From Candidatus Edwardsbacteria bacterium RifOxyA12_full_54_48 (GTDB lineage: Bacteria > Edwardsbacteria > AC1 > EtOH8), in contig MFFN01000004.1 in NCBI GenBank assembly GCA_001777915.1, forward strand, positions 894,396 through 958,395: a stretch of 64,000 nt of DNA, written 5' to 3'. Position numbers and translations under genes: made by a program. The notes under the pieces are model-generated. The model saw only the letters and a list, made by a program, of their open reading frames with translations. It made no database searches and was not told the origin of the DNA. This document shows positions 16,069 to 24,856 of this stretch, piece by piece. Each line of letters starts with the position of its first letter. Position 1 is the first letter of the stretch.

Positions 16069-17247
16069 ATGATCAGAGAATTAAAGAAGAACATTTACGC
16101 CGTCGGGGTGCAGGACTGGGACCGCCGTCTGTTCGACGAACTGATCCCCCTGCCGCACGGCACCAGCTATAATTCCTACCTGATAAAGGGCAGTCAGAAG
16201 ACCGCCCTGGTGGACTCGGTGGATCCGGCCAAGTATGATGAACTGCTGGCCAACCTGGCCGAGCACGATGTCAAGCAGCTGGATTACATTATCTGCAACC
16301 ATGCCGAGCAGGACCATTCCGGCTCCATCGGGTTCCTGGCGGAAAAGTATCCCCAGGCGGTGGTGGTGACCAACCAGAAGTGCCAAGGCTTTCTGATCGA
16401 CCTGCTGCACATCCCGGAGGGCCGGTTCCAGGTGGTCAGGGACGGGGAGACGCTATCGCTGGGCGACAAGACAGTTGAGTTCATCCTGGCGCCCTGGGTG
16501 CACTGGCCGGAGACCATGTTCAGCTATCTGAGGGAGGACAAGGTCCTCTTCTCGGGAGACTTTTTGGGCTCACACCTGGCCACCACCGATATCTTCGCCT
16601 GCGACGATACGGTGCTGGAGGGCGCCAAACGGTATTATGCCGAGATCATGATGCCCTTCCGCCCCTCCATAGTCAAGCACCTGCAGAAGCTGGACAGCAT
16701 GGATCTGGAACTGATCGCCCCCACCCACGGTCCGGTCTACAAAAAGCCGTTCCATATCGTGGAGGCCTACAGGGATTGGAGCTCGGAGAATGTCAAAAAC
16801 GAAGTGGTGATATCCTGGGTCTCGATGCACGGCAGCACCGAGGCCATGGTCAAGCATCTTACCGAGGCCCTGGTCAAAAAAGGCATCGCCGTCAAACCGT
16901 TCAATTTGACCAAGACCGACCTGGGCGAACTGGCCGCCTCGCTGGTGGACGCCGCCACGGTCATTCTGGCCACCTCCACCGTCCTGGTGGGGCCGCATCC
17001 CCAGGGGCTGTATGCCGCGGCGCTGGTGGGGGCCTTAAGGCCCAAGACCAAGTTTCTGGGCATCATCGGATCATACGGCTGGGGCAGCAAGGCGGTGGAG
17101 ACAATAAAATCACTGCTGACCAACGTCAAGGCCGAACTGCTGGAGCCGGTCTACATCAAGGGCGCACCGCGTAAAGAGGATTTCGAGGCCTTGGATAAGC
17201 TGGCCGAGGCGGTCTTCGAGAAGCATAGATCTTTAGGGCTGTTATAA
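16069..17247 (+). CDS. fprA: FprA-type flavodiiron protein (oxygen/nitric oxide reductase)
   Basis: Flavodiiron proteins reduce O2 to water or NO to N2O and protect anaerobes. The 392-residue protein has the N-terminal metallo-beta-lactamase-like domain with the diiron ligands. These are HAEQDH (His78, Glu80, Asp82, His83), a His in APWVHWPETM, the Asp in FSGDFLGSH and the His in PTHGPVY. From ~residue 250 there is a flavodoxin domain with the FMN loop SMHGSTEAM and the GSYGWGSKAVE segment. Together with the rubredoxin and flavin reductase-like genes upstream it forms a complete electron route. The gene is bracketed by a 17-bp inverted repeat. Confidence 0.95.
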   Translation: MIRELKKNIYAVGVQDWDRRLFDELIPLPHGTSYNSYLIKGSQKTALVDSVDPAKYDELLANLAEHDVKQLDYIICNHAEQDHSGSIGFLAEKYPQAVVVTNQKCQGFLIDLLHIPEGRFQVVRDGETLSLGDKTVEFILAPWVHWPETMFSYLREDKVLFSGDFLGSHLATTDIFACDDTVLEGAKRYYAEIMMPFRPSIVKHLQKLDSMDLELIAPTHGPVYKKPFHIVEAYRDWSSENVKNEVVISWVSMHGSTEAMVKHLTEALVKKGIAVKPFNLTKTDLGELAASLVDAATVILATSTVLVGPHPQGLYAAALVGALRPKTKFLGIIGSYGWGSKAVETIKSLLTNVKAELLEPVYIKGAPRKEDFEALDKLAEAVFEKHRSLGLL

Positions 17248-17622
17248 GTGTTTGACTGTCATTGAGACCCGGAGTCTCAGAGAATAAAAATGGTGTCAAG
17301 GGGGAAGAAACCCAACCCCTGCAACCTGACCTCACCCGGTCTGCCGACCACCCTCTCCAAATTAATTTGGAGAGGGATAGCCTGCCCGCCTATAATAGTA
17401 TCTTGTTAATAGCGGGGGTTAGGTCAAAGCCACGGAAACTTAGAAAAAACTTTGTGACTTGGTGTCTTGGTGGTTAAAAGGGGATCAAAAAAGCCGTGCA
17501 ACGCCAAATTCCTGGCGGAACTTGAGGAATTAACGCAGTACAACTGACGGCGTTTTGTATTTACCGGAGTTGCCCACGAAACACGCGAAAATACAGTTAT
17601 GAAAGATTATTTATGAAGCCAT
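17248..17622. repeat. Repeat island between fprA and ffh
   Basis: No convincing gene was found here. The stretch holds several repeat structures. A short hairpin GAGAC/GTCTC lies near 17264. A 26-base perfect palindrome at 17351-17376 (CCCTCTCCAAATT and its complement) is nested in a larger inverted repeat (GACCTCACCC at 17328-17337 against GGGTTAGGTC ending 17425). The right arm of the fprA-flanking inverted repeat is at 17458-17474. A CGCCA/TGGCG hairpin lies near 17501. It resembles a landing zone for small non-coding elements. Confidence 0.65.
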
Positions 17623-17769
17623 ATGTCAGATATATTACTCTTTTACAGTAAAAAACCATTTCCAGCGTATACTTGTTGGTCTCTCAATAATAATAGTTTT
17701 ATTGGTATACATACCGATAGGGTTACTGTTAAGGTATCTTTACAAGAAATATCTTTGGAAGATAAATAA
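17623..17769 (+). CDS. Possible small open frame upstream of ffh
   Basis: A 48-codon frame starts at ATG 17623 and ends just before ffh. The product (starting MSDILLFYSKKPF) is not recognised and has no signal peptide or membrane segment. There is no ribosome binding site, and the segment is far more AT-rich than its surroundings, which suggests transferred or decayed DNA. It may be a gene remnant rather than a gene. Confidence 0.2.
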   Translation: MSDILLFYSKKPFPAYTCWSLNNNSFIGIHTDRVTVKVSLQEISLEDK

Positions 17770-17788
17770 GAAAATTATTTAGCAAGCA

Positions 17789-19138
17789 ATGTTCGACTCA
17801 TTATCAGAAAAACTCACAGGTCTGTTCAAAGATCTCACCGGAAAGGGCAAACTTTCCGAGGATAATATAAAAGAAGCCTCGCAGAAGGTCAAACGGGCCC
17901 TGCTGGAAGCAGATGTCAATTACAAAGTGGTCAAGGATTTCGTTGCGGCGATAGAAGAAAAGGCCCTGGGGGCCGAGGTGCTTAACAGTATCACTCCCGG
18001 CCAGCAGTTCATTAAAATAGTCCACGAACAATTATCCGCCACCCTGGGCACCAAGAACGAGCCCCTGCGCATGGCCTCCCAGCCGCCCACGGTGGTGATG
18101 GTCTGCGGCCTGCAGGGCTCGGGCAAGACCACCACCTGCGCCAAGCTGGCCAAGAGCCTGCTGCAGCCCGGCCGCCGGGTGATGCTGGCTGCGGCCGATG
18201 TCTACCGCCCGGCCGCCATCGAACAGCTGGAGATCCTGGCCAAGCAGGTGGGCTGCGATTTCTTTAAGAAGGACTCCGCCTACGCTGAAGCTACGGCGGA
18301 TAAATCCACCGACGTGGTGGACATCTGTAGGTCAGCCCAGCACGAGGCCGTCAAGCGGCTGGCCGACTGGCTGATCCTGGACACTGCCGGGCGCCTGCAT
18401 ATAGACCAGCCGATGATGGAGGAGCTCAAGGCGGTCCAGGCGGCGGTCAAGCCCCATGAGGTCCTGTTGGTGGTGGACGGGATGACCGGGCAGGACGCGG
18501 TCAATATCGCCTCGCAATTCGGCCAGCAGCTGGAGCTTTCCGGCGTGATCATGACCAAGCTGGACGGCGATGCCCGGGGCGGGGCGGCCCTAAGCCTCAG
18601 GGCCGTCACCGGAAAGCCCATCAAATATATCGGACTGGGCGAGAAGCTCAACGCTTTGGAGCCGTTCCATCCCGACCGGATGGCCTCGCGGATCCTGGGC
18701 CTGGGCGACGTGGTGGGCCTGGTGGAGAAGGCCCAAAACGTCTTTGACCAGAAGCAGGCCGCCAAGATGGAGGAGAAGGTCCGCAAACAGAGCTTCACCC
18801 TGGAGGACTTCTCCCAGCAGATGAAACAGATCAAGAAGATGGGCTCCATGTCGGAGATAATGGCCATGATCCCCGGGGCGGCCAAACTTCCCCAGAACGC
18901 CGAGATCGACGATAAGGCCCTAAGCAGGATCGAGGCCATCATCGGCTCCATGACCCCGCAGGAGAGGAACCGCCCCCAGATCATCAACGGCAGCCGGCGC
19001 AAGCGGATAGCCTCGGGCAGCGGCACCAGCGTCCAGGAGGTCAATCGCCTGCTGAACCAGTTCGAGATGAGCCAGAAGATGATGAAGCAGATGATGAATT
19101 CAAAGGGCCGGGGCTTCAGGATGCCCAAGGGATTTTGA
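17789..19138 (+). CDS. ffh: Signal recognition particle protein Ffh
   Basis: Ffh binds signal peptides and 4.5S RNA and delivers ribosomes to FtsY. The 449-residue protein has the N domain (residues 1-~90), the GTPase domain with GLQGSGKTTTCAKLA, DTAGR and TKLDGDARGGAAL, and a methionine-rich M domain from ~residue 315 ending in the MMKQMM and RGFRMPKGF region. About nine extra residues (SAYAEATAD, ~residues 163-171) sit in the GTPase domain before the VVDI helix. They are encoded by a palindromic repeat at 18275-18300. The frame is intact. The gene opens the rpsP-rimM-trmD-rplS cluster. Confidence 0.96.
   Translation: MFDSLSEKLTGLFKDLTGKGKLSEDNIKEASQKVKRALLEADVNYKVVKDFVAAIEEKALGAEVLNSITPGQQFIKIVHEQLSATLGTKNEPLRMASQPPTVVMVCGLQGSGKTTTCAKLAKSLLQPGRRVMLAAADVYRPAAIEQLEILAKQVGCDFFKKDSAYAEATADKSTDVVDICRSAQHEAVKRLADWLILDTAGRLHIDQPMMEELKAVQAAVKPHEVLLVVDGMTGQDAVNIASQFGQQLELSGVIMTKLDGDARGGAALSLRAVTGKPIKYIGLGEKLNALEPFHPDRMASRILGLGDVVGLVEKAQNVFDQKQAAKMEEKVRKQSFTLEDFSQQMKQIKKMGSMSEIMAMIPGAAKLPQNAEIDDKALSRIEAIIGSMTPQERNRPQIINGSRRKRIASGSGTSVQEVNRLLNQFEMSQKMMKQMMNSKGRGFRMPKGF
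18275..18300 (+). repeat. Palindromic repeat inserted in frame in ffh
   Basis: TCCGCC and GGCGGA form the arms of a 26-base element with a weaker inner pairing. It adds roughly nine codons to the Ffh GTPase domain relative to the family. The same arm pattern (CTCCGCC ... AGC-ACGGCGGAT) recurs in the tails of both tRNA-Ser genes at 52551-52590 and 52862-52901. Confidence 0.7.
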
Positions 19139-19244
19139 CGGCGGTCATGCAATAGAAAACAATGGCCATACGATAGTTCAATAAAAGTAAATCAAAATAA
19201 ATCAATAACAATAATCACTACAACCAAGGGAGGTGTCAAACCAA

Positions 19245-19592
19245 ATGTCGGTATCAATCAGAATGTCCCGGGGCGGAAGCAACAAATTAGCTGCCTACAG
19301 AATCGTGGTGGCAACCACCAGGTCCAAGCTCGACGGTTCCCAGTTGGATACTTTGGGATACTATCGGCCGGCCGCCAAGCCGGTGGAAGCCCGGGTGGAC
19401 CTGGAAAAGGCCCGGGAGTGGATCAAGAAGGGAGCCATTGTCTCCAGCACGGCCATGCGGGTGATCAAGCTGGCCGAAAAGCAGGCCGCCAATGACGGAG
19501 TGGATCTGAAGAAGGTGATGGTCACTTTTTCGTCAACCAAAACCAAAAAGACCCACAAGGAACGGTTGGCTGCCAAAAAGAAAAAGGATTGA
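19245..19592 (+). CDS. rpsP: 30S ribosomal protein S16
   Basis: S16 is needed for assembly of the 30S body. From ATG 19245 the protein has 115 residues. That start has AAGGGAGG at good spacing and gives MSVSIRMSRGGSN, close to the usual VKIRLxRxG start. A GTG at 19233 overlaps the ribosome binding site and is rejected. Typical segments are AAYRIVVA, LDTLGYYRP and the helix with AREWIKKGA. The C-terminus carries a Lys-rich tail (HKERLAAKKKKD) beyond the ~80-residue core. It is the second gene of the ffh cluster. Confidence 0.95.
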   Translation: MSVSIRMSRGGSNKLAAYRIVVATTRSKLDGSQLDTLGYYRPAAKPVEARVDLEKAREWIKKGAIVSSTAMRVIKLAEKQAANDGVDLKKVMVTFSSTKTKKTHKERLAAKKKKD

Positions 19593-19598
19593 TGAATT

Positions 19599-19832
19599 AT
19601 GTTGAAGGATTTAGTGGAATTCCTTTCCAAGTCCCTGGTGGACCAGCCCGAAAAGGTCAGCGTCAGCGAAGTGACCAAGAACAGCGTCACCGTATATGAA
19701 CTGAGGGTGGCCAAGGAGGATATCGGAAAGGTGATCGGCAAGAAGGGCCGGACCGCCCAGTCGCTGAGGACCCTGCTGGCAGCCGCCGGAACCAAGCTGG
19801 GCAAGCGGACCTCCCTGGAGATAATCGAGTGA
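19599..19832 (+). CDS. khpA: KH-domain RNA-binding protein (KhpA/YlqC)
   Basis: The 77-residue protein is one KH domain. The GxxG RNA-contact loop is in the segment IGKVIGKKGRTAQSLRTLL. The start MLKDLVEFLSKSLVDQPE is the common one for this family. KhpA pairs with KhpB in other bacteria and binds many RNAs. The position between rpsP and rimM is the standard one. It starts 6 bp after rpsP. Confidence 0.93.
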   Translation: MLKDLVEFLSKSLVDQPEKVSVSEVTKNSVTVYELRVAKEDIGKVIGKKGRTAQSLRTLLAAAGTKLGKRTSLEIIE

Positions 19833-19874
19833 CCGGGACGGGCTGCTCCGGTGGCAAAAAAGTGCTGGGATAAA

Positions 19875-20399
19875 ATGATCTCCCAAGACATAAATAGGGA
19901 CGACCTGGTGGTGGTGGCCACGGTGATAAAAAGCCACGGACTGAAGGGCCTGTTAAAGGTCAGGGTGGAGACGGACAATCCCAAAAGGTTCCTGCCCGGC
20001 GAGTCCCTGCTGCTGGTCCTGGCAAACAGGATCCAGGAAGCGACGGTGGAGAGTTTTACGCCCCAGAACAAATACGGACTGCTTAAGCTGGCCGAGATAT
20101 CCAGCATCGAGCAGGCCGATCCCTGGCGGGGGGCGGAGCTGGCCATACCGGACTCCCGGCTGGAACCGCTGGAGCCGGGACGTTATTATACTTTTCAGCT
20201 GCTGGGGATCAGCGTGATATCCCAGGACAACCAGCAACTGGGGGTGCTGTCGCGGATCGAGGATATGCCCTCCGGCGACATCTACCTGGTCAAGGGACCG
20301 AAGGGGGAATTCTATATCCCGGCTCAGGGCGACATCATCCAGCAGATAGACCTGGATAAAAAGGTGATGGTCATCAGGGATGCGGAAGGCCTGAGGTGA
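19875..20399 (+). CDS. rimM: Ribosome maturation factor RimM
   Basis: RimM helps assemble the 30S head, near S19. From ATG 19875 it has 174 residues. A GTG at 19851 would add eight residues, and neither start has a strong ribosome binding site. The N-terminal domain shows VATVIKSHGLKGLLKVRVETD. The C-terminal PRC-barrel part has YYTFQLLGISVI and the end segment FYIPAQGDIIQQIDLDKKVM. The stop overlaps the trmD GTG by 4 bp, which indicates coupled translation. Confidence 0.94.
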   Translation: MISQDINRDDLVVVATVIKSHGLKGLLKVRVETDNPKRFLPGESLLLVLANRIQEATVESFTPQNKYGLLKLAEISSIEQADPWRGAELAIPDSRLEPLEPGRYYTFQLLGISVISQDNQQLGVLSRIEDMPSGDIYLVKGPKGEFYIPAQGDIIQQIDLDKKVMVIRDAEGLR

Positions 20400-21118
20400 A
20401 GATAGACGTATTGACCCTGTTTCCCGAGATGTTCCCCCCGGTGCTGGGACAGAGCATCATCGGGCAGGCCCAGAAGAGGGGTATCGTAAACTTCAACATC
20501 GTCAATATCCGGGATTTCGCCCACGACAAGCACCGGGTCTGCGACGACGTTCCCTACGGCGGCGGCCCGGGCATGGTGATGAAGCCGGAGCCGATATTCG
20601 AAGCGGTGGAAAAGATAAAGGCCGATCCCGACGCCAAGGTGGTTCTGCTGTCTCCCCGGGGGAAGGTATTCAATCAGGAGACCGCCCGGCGGCTGGCCGG
20701 AGAGGAGCATCTGGTATTTCTTTGCGGGCATTACAAGGACATCGACGAGAGAAACAGGAGCCTGGTGGACCTGGACATCTCCCTGGGCGACTATATCCTG
20801 TCCGGGGGGGAGCCGGCGGCCCTGGTGGTGATAGACGCCATCGTCCGGCTGCTGCCCGGGGCCATCTCCGACCCGGAGTCGGCCAACTGCGATTCCTTCG
20901 AGACCGGGTTGCTGGACCATCCCCATTACACCAGGCCCGAGGAATACCGGGGGATGAGGGTGCCGGAGGTGCTGCGTTCCGGGAACCATGCCCAGATAAA
21001 GCAGTGGCGCAGACAGCAGGCTTTGAAATTGACCCAAAGACACCGGCCCGATCTTCTGGATAAGGCCGATCTGAGCGACCAGGACGCCGCCTTTTTAAAA
21101 GAAGCGAACAATAAATAA
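20396..21118 (+). CDS. trmD: tRNA (guanine-37-N1)-methyltransferase TrmD
   Basis: TrmD makes m1G37 in tRNA and prevents frameshifting. The 240-residue protein starts at GTG 20396 with the usual [12 protein letters not shown]. The SPOUT knot is visible in [36 protein letters not shown] and [11 protein letters not shown]. The C-terminal domain has [11 protein letters not shown] and [22 protein letters not shown]. It is placed between rimM and rplS as in most bacteria. Confidence 0.96.
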   Translation: MKIDVLTLFPEMFPPVLGQSIIGQAQKRGIVNFNIVNIRDFAHDKHRVCDDVPYGGGPGMVMKPEPIFEAVEKIKADPDAKVVLLSPRGKVFNQETARRLAGEEHLVFLCGHYKDIDERNRSLVDLDISLGDYILSGGEPAALVVIDAIVRLLPGAISDPESANCDSFETGLLDHPHYTRPEEYRGMRVPEVLRSGNHAQIKQWRRQQALKLTQRHRPDLLDKADLSDQDAAFLKEANNK

Positions 21119-21152
21119 TAAAAAAATAATCAGGAGGTTTAGATCAACCATT

Positions 21153-21527
21153 ATGAACAAGCAAGCTGTGATCAAAAGCATAGAGGCCGAGCAGACCAAG
21201 AGCGATCTTCAGGAGTTCCGGGCCGGGGACACGGTAAAGGTGCAGGTCCGGGTCATCGAGGGCGACAAGGAAAGGCTGCAGGCCTTCCAGGGGGTGGTCA
21301 TCCAGAAGAGGGGCCGGGGAATTGGCGCTTCCTTCACCGTCAGGAAGATCTCCGGCGGAGTGGGGGTGGAGAGGATCTTTCCGCTTCATTCTCCCAATAT
21401 CGCCGCCGTCGATGTGGTCAAGAGGGGCGATGTCCGAAGGGCCAAGCTGTTCTATCTGCGCAAACTGACCGGCAAGGCCGCCAAGGTGGCCCAGAAGAGG
21501 GAGCCCGCAGCTCCGGCGGTAAAATAG
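21153..21527 (+). CDS. rplS: 50S ribosomal protein L19
   Basis: L19 lies at the 30S-50S interface. The 124-residue protein has [53 protein letters not shown] and the basic strand [18 protein letters not shown] clear AGGAGG ribosome binding site precedes the ATG. Length is normal with a short Ala/Pro-rich tail. It lies between trmD and rnhB. Confidence 0.97.
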   Translation: MNKQAVIKSIEAEQTKSDLQEFRAGDTVKVQVRVIEGDKERLQAFQGVVIQKRGRGIGASFTVRKISGGVGVERIFPLHSPNIAAVDVVKRGDVRRAKLFYLRKLTGKAAKVAQKREPAAPAVK

Positions 21528-21533
21528 CTTCAA

Positions 21534-22181
21534 ATGGCCAGCCGGTCCGAAGGCAATAAATTATACCTGTTCGACAGTTCATACCGACGGCAGGGTTATA
21601 AACTTATCGCCGGAGTGGACGAGGCCGGGCGGGGTCCGCTGGCCGGGCCGGTGGTGGCCGCCGCAGTGATCCTTAGGGGAAAAGCCGTTCTGCCGGGCAT
21701 CGACGATTCCAAGAAGCTTAGCCCAAAGCAGCGAGAGATCGCCTTTAAACTGGTGCTCGAAAGCTCTCTGGCGGTGGGCGTCGGGATCGTTGCCCCCGAG
21801 GAGATCGACCGGATCAATATCCTTCAGGCCTCGCTCAAGGCCATGAATTACGCCCTATGTTGTCTTAATCTCAGGCCCGACCTGGTCCTGATCGACGGCA
21901 ACAGGATCCCCCGGGGATTGCCCAAGGGCCTCAAGCCCCAAGAGGCTAGGGCGGTCATAGCCGGGGATTCCCTCAGCCTGGCCATCGCCTCGGCATCGAT
22001 AATCGCCAAATGCCTGCGGGATTCGCTGATGAGGGCCCATCATGGTGATTTCCCCGGCTACGGTTTTGACAGGCACAAGGGCTACGGCACCAGATATCAC
22101 ATTGCCGCCCTGAACAGATACGGCCCCTGTGCCATTCACCGCAAAAGTTTTGAGCCGGTCAAATCTTTATTGGGAGCCTGA
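21534..22181 (+). CDS. rnhB: Ribonuclease HII
   Basis: RNase HII cuts the RNA strand of RNA-DNA hybrids and starts removal of misincorporated ribonucleotides. The 215-residue protein has the catalytic DEAG motif in AGVDEAGRGPLAGPVVAAAVI. It also has the DDSKKLS loop, the VLIDGNRIP Asp and ASIIAKCLRDSLM with the last acidic residue. RHKGYGTRYH closes the active site. It starts 6 bp after rplS and the next gene starts 1 bp after its stop. Confidence 0.96.
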   Translation: MASRSEGNKLYLFDSSYRRQGYKLIAGVDEAGRGPLAGPVVAAAVILRGKAVLPGIDDSKKLSPKQREIAFKLVLESSLAVGVGIVAPEEIDRINILQASLKAMNYALCCLNLRPDLVLIDGNRIPRGLPKGLKPQEARAVIAGDSLSLAIASASIIAKCLRDSLMRAHHGDFPGYGFDRHKGYGTRYHIAALNRYGPCAIHRKSFEPVKSLLGA

Positions 22182-22182
22182 A

Positions 22183-22557
22183 ATGAAAGAGACGCCGTCC
22201 GCCGGTAAATGGGGGGAGGAACTGGCAGTCTCTTTTTTGTCGGAAAAGGGTTATATCATAGATGAGAGAAACTGGCACTCCGGGCGGGACGGAGAGATCG
22301 ACATAATAGCCCGGGACGGGCCGATCATAGTATTCATAGAGGTCAAGACCCGGTTCTCGGAAAAATACGGCCAGCCGGTCCAGGCTGTGGGAATAAGCAA
22401 ACAGAGGCAGATCGGCCGGCTGGCCAAGAAATACCTGTACCTGAAAGACCTTTATGGAAAAGCCGACTGCCGTTTCGACGTGGTGGCCATAAAATTTACC
22501 GGTGGGAAAAAGATAATTGAGCACATCGAGGACGCTTTCCGTATCAATCCCAGATGA
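22183..22557 (+). CDS. YraN/UPF0102 family endonuclease-like protein
   Basis: The 124-residue protein from ATG 22183 (GGGAG upstream) has the YraN pattern: GKWGEELAVSFLSEKGY, DGEIDIIARDG and VFIEVKTR, i.e. a PD-(D/E)XK nuclease core with Asp, Glu and Lys in place. The cellular role of the family is not firmly known, and Holliday junction-like activity has been proposed. It almost always follows rnhB, as here. A longer frame beginning at 22129 only overlaps rnhB. Confidence 0.9.
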   Translation: MKETPSAGKWGEELAVSFLSEKGYIIDERNWHSGRDGEIDIIARDGPIIVFIEVKTRFSEKYGQPVQAVGISKQRQIGRLAKKYLYLKDLYGKADCRFDVVAIKFTGGKKIIEHIEDAFRINPR

Positions 22558-22566
22558 TTGGTGAAG

Positions 22567-23301
22567 ATGGTAGTTGTAGTCCTTCCGGCTTATAATGCCT
22601 CCAGAACGCTGGCCGATACCTACCGGGAGATACCGCTGTCCGTGGTGGACAAGGTGATCCTGGTGGATGATGCCAGCAACGACCAGACGGTGTCGGTGGC
22701 CCGCGAACTGGGCATCGAGACCCATCTCCACCAGAGCAACCGGGGCTACGGCGGCAACCAGAAGACCTGCTATAAAAAGGCCCTGGAGCTGGGGGCCGAC
22801 ATCATCATCATGCTGCACCCCGATTACCAGTACACCCCCAAGCTGATACCGGCCATGATCGATCTGATAAGGTCCGGGGAATACGACGTGGTGCTGGGCT
22901 CCCGAATACTGGGGGGCAAAGCCATCCAGGGCGGCATGCCCCGCTATAAGTACTATGCCAACCGGCTGCTGACCATGATCCAGAACATCCTGATGGGACA
23001 GAAGCTTTCGGAATACCACACCGGATACCGGGCCTTCAGCCGGGTGGTGCTGCAGAGGGTAGGTTGGCAATCCAACAGCGATGATTTTGTGTTCGACAAT
23101 CAGATGCTGTGTCAGATACTGTTCCATGGTTTCCGGGTGGCCGAGGTGACCTGCCCCACCAAATATTTCAAGGAGGCCTCCTCGATAAATTTTTTCCGCA
23201 GCCTGGGGTACGGCGCAGGATGCCTAAAAACGGCCCTGCTGTACCGCCTGAATAAATGGAATATCATCCGATCGGATCTATTCAAATGCTGTCAAAACTG
23301 A
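22567..23301 (+). CDS. Family 2 glycosyltransferase (polyprenyl-phosphate sugar transferase-like)
   Basis: The 244-residue GT2 protein (ATG 22567, with TTG 22558 and GTG 22561 as alternatives) has [41 protein letters not shown], the metal-binding [10 protein letters not shown] and VLGSRILGG. These resemble dolichol/undecaprenyl-phosphate mannosyl- or glucosyltransferases. No C-terminal membrane domain is present, so it probably acts at the membrane surface from the cytoplasm. It overlaps the comM start by 16 bp. The substrate is unknown. Confidence 0.85.
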   Translation: MVVVVLPAYNASRTLADTYREIPLSVVDKVILVDDASNDQTVSVARELGIETHLHQSNRGYGGNQKTCYKKALELGADIIIMLHPDYQYTPKLIPAMIDLIRSGEYDVVLGSRILGGKAIQGGMPRYKYYANRLLTMIQNILMGQKLSEYHTGYRAFSRVVLQRVGWQSNSDDFVFDNQMLCQILFHGFRVAEVTCPTKYFKEASSINFFRSLGYGAGCLKTALLYRLNKWNIIRSDLFKCCQN

Positions 23302-24824
23302 TATCCTCGGCGGTGCTGGGCATAGACGCCTATCCGGTGGAGATCGAGACCGATCTGGGCTCCACCATTCCCGGATTTGCCATGGTGGGCCTGCCGGACA
23401 ACGCGGTCAAGGAATCCCGGGAACGGGTGGAGAGCGCCATAAAAAATTCCAGCTTTGTCTTTCCCCTGAAACGGATCACCATCAACCTGGCGCCGGCCGA
23501 CATTAAAAAAGAGGGATCGGCTTTCGATCTTCCCATCGCCCTGGGGATCCTGGCGGCCCACGAGCAGGTGCTGGGCGACGACTTCGACAAGATCGCCATA
23601 CTGGGCGAGCTATCCCTGGACGGCAGTCTGCGGCCGGTGCGGGGCAGCCTGCCGATAGCGGCGGCCATGAGGGATGCCGGGTTCAAGGGGCTGATGCTGC
23701 CGGCCGCAAATGCCCAGGAGGCCGCCATCGTGGAGGGGATAGAGATCTATCCGGTTAACACCCTGAAGCAGGCGGTGGCTTTCTTCAATAAAGAGACCGT
23801 GATAGAGGCCCACCGGGTCGACCTGGACAGGATCTTCAGCGACAGCGCAGTTTACCCGGTGGACTTCTCCGATGTCAAGGGCCAGGCCCATGTCAAGAGG
23901 GCCCTGGAGGTGGCGGCCGCCGGCGGCCACAATATCCTGATGATCGGACCGCCGGGGTCCGGCAAGACCATGCTGGCCAGGAGGCTTCCCACCATTCTGC
24001 CCAGGATGTCCCTGGCTGAAGCCCTGGAGACCACCAAGATCCACAGCGTGGCCGGCCTGCTGCCGGTCAATTCGGCCCTGGTGGCCACCAGGCCTTTCCG
24101 GACCCCGCACCACACCATCAGCGACGCCGGACTGATCGGCGGGGGCGCCCATCCCCGGCCGGGCGAGGTCTCCCTGGCCCATCACGGGGTGCTGTTCCTG
24201 GACGAGCTGCCGGAGTTCAACAAGAACGTGCTGGAGGTGATGCGCCAGCCGCTGGAGGACGGGAAGGTGACCATATCGCGGGCGGCCATGTCCCTGACCT
24301 TTCCGGCCTGGTTCATGCTGGCCGCCGCCATGAATCCCTGTCCCTGCGGGTATTACACCGACCCCAACCACGAGTGCAACTGCAGCCCCCAGAGCATTCA
24401 AAAATACATGTCCAAGGTCTCCGGCCCGCTGCTGGACAGGATAGACATCCATATAGAAGTGCCGGCCCTCAAGTACCAGGAGCTGACCCAAAAAGAACCC
24501 GGGGAATGCTCCGGGGCCATTCAATCCAGGGTCGACCAGGCCCGGGACGTACAGCTTAAAAGGTTTCAGGGCCGGAAGAACATCTTCTGCAACGCCCATA
24601 TGCAGTCAAAAGATATCCGTAAATTCTGCACCATCGATGAATCCAGCGATGAAATGCTGCGCAATGCCATCAACAAATTCGGCCTGTCGGCCAGGGCCTA
24701 CGACCGGATACTCAAGGTGTCGCGCACCATTGCCGATCTGGACGGGTCGGAAAACATCTCCCAGGCCCAGATAGCCGAGGCCATACAATACCGCAGCCTG
24801 GACCGGAACGTGTGGGGCCAGTGA
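23286..24824 (+). CDS. comM: ComM/YifB family Mg-chelatase-like AAA ATPase
   Basis: ComM is a hexameric helicase that promotes branch migration during uptake and recombination of DNA. The 512-residue protein starts at ATG 23286 with the canonical [14 protein letters not shown]. The N-terminal domain (residues 1-~170) has [14 protein letters not shown]. The AAA core shows [42 protein letters not shown] and a zinc-like Cys group (NPCPCGYY ... CNCS). The C-terminal helical part ends with [17 protein letters not shown]. Length is as usual for YifB proteins. Confidence 0.95.
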   Translation: MLSKLISSAVLGIDAYPVEIETDLGSTIPGFAMVGLPDNAVKESRERVESAIKNSSFVFPLKRITINLAPADIKKEGSAFDLPIALGILAAHEQVLGDDFDKIAILGELSLDGSLRPVRGSLPIAAAMRDAGFKGLMLPAANAQEAAIVEGIEIYPVNTLKQAVAFFNKETVIEAHRVDLDRIFSDSAVYPVDFSDVKGQAHVKRALEVAAAGGHNILMIGPPGSGKTMLARRLPTILPRMSLAEALETTKIHSVAGLLPVNSALVATRPFRTPHHTISDAGLIGGGAHPRPGEVSLAHHGVLFLDELPEFNKNVLEVMRQPLEDGKVTISRAAMSLTFPAWFMLAAAMNPCPCGYYTDPNHECNCSPQSIQKYMSKVSGPLLDRIDIHIEVPALKYQELTQKEPGECSGAIQSRVDQARDVQLKRFQGRKNIFCNAHMQSKDIRKFCTIDESSDEMLRNAINKFGLSARAYDRILKVSRTIADLDGSENISQAQIAEAIQYRSLDRNVWGQ

Positions 24825-24856
24825 AATATTCAATCTCACAATACAAGGAGCAGTAA

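Noticed and set aside
17262-17477. A 71-codon frame after fprA
   Set aside because: It runs through the palindromic repeats, has no ribosome binding site and encodes no recognisable feature.
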